NCBI GenBank assembly: GCA_016081115.2
Contig: CM071932.1
Span: forward strand, 54,510,659 to 54,574,658
Direction: 5' to 3'
DNA: 64,000 nt
Source: Rehmannia glutinosa
Lineage: Eukaryota; Streptophyta; Magnoliopsida; Lamiales; Orobanchaceae
Shown: piece after piece, positions 58,996-64,000 of the stretch
Position numbering within the stretch: position 1 is the first letter of the stretch
Layout: every line of letters starts with the position of its first letter
The notes under the pieces: model-generated
Told to the model about the DNA's origin: nothing
What the model saw: only the letters and a program-made list of their open reading frames with translations
Database searches by the model: none
Position numbers and translations under genes: made by a program

Positions 58996-59407
58996 CTGTG
59001 GAGTGGAGGAGGAGGGTATGTTGGCGACGGCTGTAGTGGAGGATGGTGCGTCGGCGACTGTAGCAGCGGCGGAGGGGTTGGGTGACTCTTTGTTGGTAGC
59101 CATCTTTTTCGACTGGTTCTTCTTTGGCACTATTTGTGTGTTCAAAATGCACGATATGTTTGTGTTCTTTTTTTTTTCTTTTGTTACTTTTTTCTTACAC
59201 CTATTTTGTCTTGGAGTGGGTGTAGTATACGGTATTGGGGGAGGGTTATACGGTTTTGACTTTTCTTTCAATTTCAAAATTTAAAAACACCCAACTTAAA
59301 GAAGGGCAATTTTGTTAATTTCGGTAGAAAAGAGTTTTGTTATGTTGGTGGTTAGAAAAGAGTACCCACTATCCATAGTGGTTACTTAAAAAGTTTTCCC
59401 CAAAAAT

Positions 59408-59619
59408 GAATAGTACTAGTACCATATAAAAGCAGCTTAAGTGCCAAAACAGGATTTTTAGTCTTGGCGAAAAATCATCATTGTCGTCCTCGTCTCCCTA
59501 GTTGCCATCCTGATCTTCAGACCTGTTAGACGTTTGGAAAAATGAGTGAGTGCTTTTAACATATTATATTCTCCAAAATTATTGATAAAAAAAGTATTCT
59601 ACATGTGCTACATTTTTTC
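59408..59619. other. Spacer between the MULE and the NLR pseudogene
   Basis: Begins with the right target repeat of the MULE. Nothing else recognised; it probably holds the NLR 3' UTR. Confidence 0.5.
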
Positions 59620-62206
59620 TTACAGGTGCTTGGTAACGCGAATATCCCTGATGATGATGTTAAGCTCTTCATTTCCCATGTCTCGTTGTTCTTGTTAAAT
59701 TTTCATAGCAGATTCTGCCACTGTTTTAGGACAGTATTCTACTTCAATCGACTTAAGGCGTTGCGATTTCACCAATTTCACAAGGAATCTCTCGCAGATT
59801 TATGCAAGAATGCAGGACCAGTCGTTGAAGCTTAGGAAAATGTTCGCTCGATTCCACATTCCATTGTGTGAATCCCATTTTGTACAGTTTCAAGAATATG
59901 AGCTACTGGAATTATCCATCATTCGTGTCCCATGTTTCTCCGTCAAAAGCAAGATATCCTAATTTGAGAATTTCAAGATTCAGCAATCTCCCAATTATGG
60001 ACATCTTTTCCCAAGACAAGTACAACCCATGTAGAGTCAGCTTTTTGATATTGGAGGGAAAGTTGATATCGGCCATCTCATGCCAAATATAGGCGGTCAT
60101 ATTGAGTGACTCAAGCTGAGTGAGGAATCGGAGATTAGGATATCGATAACGATATTCCCCTGCCTGTTTTATGAACCATAATGGTTCACATTCGCATTTA
60201 AGTTTGCGAAGATGGGGTGTACATTTCAACATCTCTTCATCCTTGACATCGCTTATAAGATAATTGGAAAGAAATTCTATGTTATTAGTTCTCGAGGTAA
60301 TGCAATCCGTGTCCTAATTTTCTCTGGGGATTACTTGAAGGTATTTCAAGTTAACCATCTTCAAAATTTCCAAAGGTATTATAAACATTTCAGTATGTAT
60401 CGCCTGAGAAATCAGATTAGAACTCTGCACGTGAAGATATTCTAGGTTCACAAGGCTGCCTATGGATGCTGGGAGATAATCGATAAAACGAATCTCAAGT
60501 TGACCAGATATTCGACTCCAATCAAATGAGCACGACACAGCAATGTCTCGAAATTCAAGACTCTAAGTAATTTCATGTTCAGAACATAGAATAGTGATTC
60601 ACCTTGATAGCCATGAAAAGACCGAACATGTGGGCCGAAAGCATTTAGTGAATGTCTATATGACAGTAGGCAATAACTTCTTTCGTATATTATGTGGTCA
60701 CTGAAAAATAATGAAAAATTAAATAACACAAGAACATCATCAATGCTGTCATGAGTACGCTAAAACACAAAAACGAATTTCATGGATTCGTAATGAGTAA
60801 ACTTACTTGTTCATCACCAATTTCAGGAAGTTTTTGTATGTAGTTATTTTCACGCACAATTCGCGTAGTAAATCATGAATAACACAAGCTTTGACTCCAC
60901 CGTCTGATCTTCTGTTGGAACTATTACTAGGCTTCTATCAATTAGCTCCATTAAATATTCTTCCGCTACACTCTCAATACTCTTCTTCTCTTCCTTTCGT
61001 ATGAATCCTTCAGCGATCCATAACCTCATCAAAATTCAGGCTGGAATTTCTTTGCAATCTAGAAATGATCCAAAATAGAGAATGCACGGTTTCAAATGTT
61101 TTGGTAGATGTTTGTACTTGAGTTCCAATATTTTCATAACCGAATTGTCTCCACCATCAAGAATATATGAGGCTAAATTTCCTCCCAAAGTTTTCCATGT
61201 ACTTTCATCCTTGTCCACAGTTGAAAGAATAACAGCTATAACAACTACTGCAAGTGGTAGTCCGCCGCAACTTGCTGCAATTTCTTTTTCAATCTGTAGC
61301 AATTGGGGAGGACAAGGTTTATTTTGGAACACCTTCTTCTTTAATAGCTCCCAAGATTGATCGTTTGTCAAAAAAGAAAGTGCATGAATAACGCTGCCAA
61401 GTGGAGCTACATCTCTACGCCGACTTGTGAATAATATCCGGCTTCCATTTCCATCATCCGGGAAACATCTGCACAAATCATCCCACACATTTGAACTCCA
61501 TATGTCATCTATCACAATTATGTATCTTCTCCCCTTTAAACTTTTGTAAATGTGTTCGCCTAAAGTTTCTTTTTCCATTTCAAGATCCCATCTTTGCTAA
61601 ACTCACTTGCTAAATGAATCAGAATTTTAGACAGTAGACTTTTCATTTCAAATGTTTGAGAAACAACGCCCCACGTGTGTATGTCAAACCTATAGTTAAC
61701 TGTGGGATGATTGTACAATATCTTTGCTAAAGTTGTCTTACCAATCCCGGGCATCCCGATGATGGAAATATATTGCAGTTGCTCTGTTCCTCTGACCAAT
61801 TGATCCAAAATACTCATTGCCTCGTCCGCAAATCCAACTATAATATCATCGACCACAGAGTTTCTCTTATCTTGTAACAATAACTCTATACTCAAATGTT
61901 CTGCAATTTTTCGGGCTCCAATGTCATAAGTTTTCTTGATTTCTTCAAGCTCATTCCCAATAACCTCAACCTTGTGGATGACATCAGGGAGCCTGATAGT
62001 AAGATACCAGAGAGGAGCATCTCCAACCGAAAAAGAGATGATCAGATACTCAGCTTCGTATGCGACATCCCTAATTCGCATCATAGGCCTATTTAATTCC
62101 TCAATCTGTAAATGACGTGGCTCCTTTATAATATATAGAAGAGACTGTGATCGCATTATTCCCTGATGGAGTATTTTGATTTGATCCATCAAGTCAACAA
62201 TCCGAT
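59620..62206 (-). pseudogene. CC-NB-ARC-LRR resistance-type gene, R1-like, 5'-truncated and frameshifted
   Basis: Reads leftward. The surviving N-terminus (IVDLMDQIKILHQGI) is coiled-coil. NB-ARC follows: P-loop GMPGIGKTTLA (about 61760), kinase-2 YIIVIDDIW (61520), RNBS-B GSRILFTSR (61440), GLPL CGGLPLAVVVIA (61260), RNBS-D LKPCILYFGSF and an MHD-region VIHDLL (60870) in which His-Asp is kept. LRRs include LPASIGSLVNLEYL, FLTQLESLNM and LQRLVLHSCINLREIPC. Stop at 59620-59622. A 106-base intron (60701-60806) lies after the MHD region. One-base shifts occur near 61570, 61030, 60900 and in the LRRs. The kinase-2 context and the C-terminus resemble R1-type late-blight-resistance proteins of asterids. 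Intact relatives detect pathogen effectors and trigger cell death. Confidence 0.9.
60701..60806 (-). other. Intron of the NLR pseudogene
   Basis: Donor ACAA|GTAAGTTT (60806) and acceptor ATTTTTCAG|TGACC (60701), between NB-ARC and LRR coding parts. Confidence 0.65.
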
Positions 62207-62979
62207 TGTTAGGGCGATTTTTTTATCGCCTAAAATAATTTCCTAAATTATAAAGATTGGAATTTGATTTGTTTTGCCTTTATAAACTTATGATATGATT
62301 AGGACTTTTTGGATTTGGAAAGAAATCATATTGATATGGTATTGATATATTAGGACTCTTGGATAGTTATCTTGTTTCCTAACATAACTGATTTACCTGT
62401 CATATATTTGTATATATCTTCTTTCCTTGTGTATTAGGTCTCTTGAAGGGTTTGGACGGTTATATAAAGGGAAGAGGACGTGCATAATGTACACACAAGA
62501 AATACACCAGAGATACAAGAGTCTTGAGAGAATTAAGAGTCATTCAAGCACAAGGAGTCTGAACTGTCCTGGATGCGATCTCGAATGTGACTACATCTGA
62601 GATCACATTCATCCCTGTAGATTGTGTTTGTTAGCTTTACATCCATTGTTTTTTACTATTGTGACGAAGTCCACACATGTCTATTGTTGGATGAGTTGAT
62701 TTACATAGATCAGATATACTCTAGATATGAGTTTTTCGTTGAGTTTCTACTAGTTGGGTTTTAGTATTTTTGTATATGGAATCAAACAATTTTTACAAGT
62801 GGAAAGTTTTGCCATATTGGCACGTCTACAAGTTTGTTGGCTTGTAGACAATTTTTATTTCGTGTGTCTTGTTATTGTTTTCAAAATTCCGCTGCATGTA
62901 ATTGTGAATGTGACCACATCTGCAATCACATCCTTACTCTGTGAAACTTTTGGTAAATATCCGTGCTATAATTCTTTCA
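62207..62979 (+). repeat. 5' LTR of a Copia-like element inserted in the NLR
   Basis: Starts TGTTAGGGCG exactly where the NLR frame stops and ends TTCTTTCA. A TATA-like TTATATAAAGG lies at 62460-62470. A primer-binding site follows, so this is a 5' LTR in plus orientation rather than a solo LTR. Only about 66 interior bases remain before the next element. The left flank of the insertion is CCGAT. Confidence 0.78.
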
Positions 62980-62981
62980 AT

Positions 62982-62995
62982 TGGCATCTAGAGCC
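62982..62995 (+). other. Primer-binding site, tRNA-Met-like, diverged
   Basis: TTGGCATCTAGAGC, two bases after the LTR end, is close to TGGTATCAGAGC. Confidence 0.6.
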
Positions 62996-63045
62996 TACAC
63001 TTGATGACACTTAGTGTTGATCCTGAGTGTTTGTTAGCATGGATA

Positions 63046-64000
63046 TGTTAGTCCAAGTGGCTACGATAATCTAGAGGGGGGGTGAATAGATTATGCCAAT
63101 TTTTCGCAAATCACCCTCTTTTTCGAAACAACGAGTAAATAACAAGAATGTAAATGCGGAAAATAAACAACACTCGTTGATTTAAAGAGGTTCAACCCAC
63201 CTAGGGCCTAATCCTCTACCACCCCAGTATCTCCGGGATACTGGATTTCAAAAAGGAAAAAAGAATTTTATTAATTTACCAAAAATTAATACAACACCTT
63301 GAGGATTACCACAACCCTCTTTCACCACCTTGAGGATTACCACAACCCTCTATCACCACCTTGAGGATTACCACAACCCTCTTACAACACCTTTGAAGAT
63401 TACCACAACCTTCAAACACCTATCACCTAGATCACCCAAGTGTATTCTTACCACAAGAATACTCACAATGATGTCTTGTGTTGAATGATGACCAAAATCA
63501 AGATTACAACTCAATAAAGATTGAAACAATATGAGTACAAGTGTAATCAAGAATTGAAAGCCTAGACCTCAAATTTTTGCAAGTGAAAGTGCTTAGGCTA
63601 ATACAACAAGATATAGAAGTGTTTGCTTTGTTTGCTCTTTTTGCTTGTGTTAAGTGTTGTATCTTGTTGCTTGAATGAAGCCTCTATTTATAGGAGAGGA
63701 CTTGGCTTTCATTTCCAGACATTGGCTCCTCCTTGGGGAGTGATTTGCTGCAAAAGAAACCATTTAAAATGATCAATATAGCTGTTAGAAATCAATCCCA
63801 CAAAATAGGGAAAAGTTGTCCAAAACGCAACGGATAGTTTCGATAAACAAGGGGTTCGACCGGTCACAAGCAGAGATAAGATTGAAATTGAATTCTCGCG
63901 AATTTTTACACAGGGGGACCGGTCGAAGGGGGTGCGACCGTCGCCCTTAGTGACCGATTGCCCTTGAAGAATTTACGAAACAGAGAAGTCCTGAACGAAA
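63046..64000 (-). repeat. LTR of the TGTTAGTCC family, runs off the window
   Basis: TGTTAGTCCAAGTGGCTAC...AGAGGGGGGGTGAATAGATT matches the family at 4118. The minus-strand TATA-like box CTCCTATAAATAGAGG is at 63682-63696. It sits inside the interior of the Copia element that begins at 62207. Confidence 0.7.
63296..63418. repeat. 31-bp tandem repeat, four copies, in the LTR
   Basis: Units starting ACCTT(T)GA(G/A)GATTACCACAAC begin at 63296, 63327, 63358 and 63389. The fourth has one extra base and a few changes. The corresponding place in the 4118 copy has a different, ~27-bp repeat. Confidence 0.93.

Larger units (their letters stand above)
53301..59103 (-). pseudogene. DUF1985/Ulp1 (C48 peptidase) passenger gene of the MULE
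   Basis: ATG at 59103 starts a Ser/Ala/Thr-rich exon ending at donor CAG|GTTATG (58996). Exon 2 (from 58519) contains the DUF1985-like block ESECWFHVGEQTIRFSRRDFAMISGLRF (58130-58290), then KYSFEILIHYIRQLHDVLPPGRYTKD near 57840-57930. Later exons give IWAFEAIPRLGNAWATRVSDTQ (57570-57690), a Gly/Arg-rich linker (57180-57240), a Pro/Ser/Thr repeat region (56369-56600) and RNVGLVYSVGPSFFKEMADA (55900-55985). The peptidase exon is interrupted by a hAT at 54126. The last exon has YLQNDTTSCGVFAIYSV, with the Gln and catalytic Cys, and ends at 53301. In-frame stops near 58470 and 56866 and several shifts are present. The role in transposition is unknown; the enzyme class cleaves SUMO. Confidence 0.8.
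49254..59407. mobile_element. Mutator-like element (Kaonashi-type, no obvious TIR) carrying mudrA and a Ulp1 gene, 10.15 kb
   Basis: A perfect 14-bp direct repeat GAATAGTACTAGTA (49240-49253 and 59408-59421) bounds the unit. Mutator elements duplicate 9-11 bp, so a few of the 14 may match by chance. The ends show no clear inverted repeat. Inside, a mudrA gene (+) and a DUF1985/Ulp1 gene (-) converge. MULEs that carry Ulp1-like genes and often lack TIRs are known in plants as Kaonashi-type. Two hAT insertions lie within. Stop codons and shifts in both genes make it non-autonomous now. Confidence 0.83.

Overview
This is nuclear DNA of a flowering plant. GT-AG introns, plant LTR retrotransposons primed by initiator tRNA-Met, plant-type Mutator, CACTA and hAT transposons and a coiled-coil NB-ARC-LRR gene all say so. 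The NLR resembles the R1 late-blight-resistance group, so an asterid eudicot (Solanales or Lamiales side) is my best inference, but the species is not identified. I found no intact ordinary host gene. The window is a transposon graveyard with several young, sharply bounded insertions.

Layout: 1-1740 holds the 5' part of a transposon-type Ulp1-associated gene on the minus strand. 4118-5060 is an LTR fragment. 5609-19731 is a 14.1-kb Sirevirus-type Copia element on the minus strand (TSD AGTTT) with gag-pol and a long env-like region. 19831-40702 is an old, degraded Copia element on the plus strand, split by a 13.95-kb Tekay/Del-like Gypsy chromovirus at 25280-39230 (TSD CTCTC). 41480-42160 is LTR-like. 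42193-47328 is a CACTA element with many subterminal repeats and the last exons of a Ulp1-like (peptidase C48) gene. 48279-49114 is a non-autonomous hAT (TSD GTCGTAGT). 49254-59407 is a 10.15-kb MULE without obvious terminal inverted repeats, bounded by the 14-bp repeat GAATAGTACTAGTA. It carries a mudrA transposase gene (+) and a convergent DUF1985/Ulp1 gene (-). A hAT (54126-55746, TSD CTCATGAG) sits inside the Ulp1 exon and a second hAT MITE (54724-55125, TSD AAAATTTG) inside the first. 59620-62206 is an R1-like NLR pseudogene (-), cut at its 5' end by a Copia LTR (62207-62979), which is followed by another LTR (63046 to the window end) of the family also seen at 4118.

The observation I rate highest is in the MULE. 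Eleven or so copies of a near-perfect palindrome, GGCACGATATATCGTGCC or a 2-bp-shorter form, lie in three clusters: in the first intron of mudrA, in the convergent 3' intergenic gap, and in the first intron of the Ulp1 gene. Their symmetric placement around both genes suggests a cis-acting or RNA-hairpin role that I cannot assign to a described system.

The decay has two flavours. mudrA and the Ulp1-type genes carry in-frame stops explainable by C-to-T (or G-to-A) transitions. The LTR elements differ between their two LTRs by small insertions and deletions concentrated in CpG-rich stretches. The second pattern could be partly a sequencing or assembly artefact, so some frameshifts here may not be biological.
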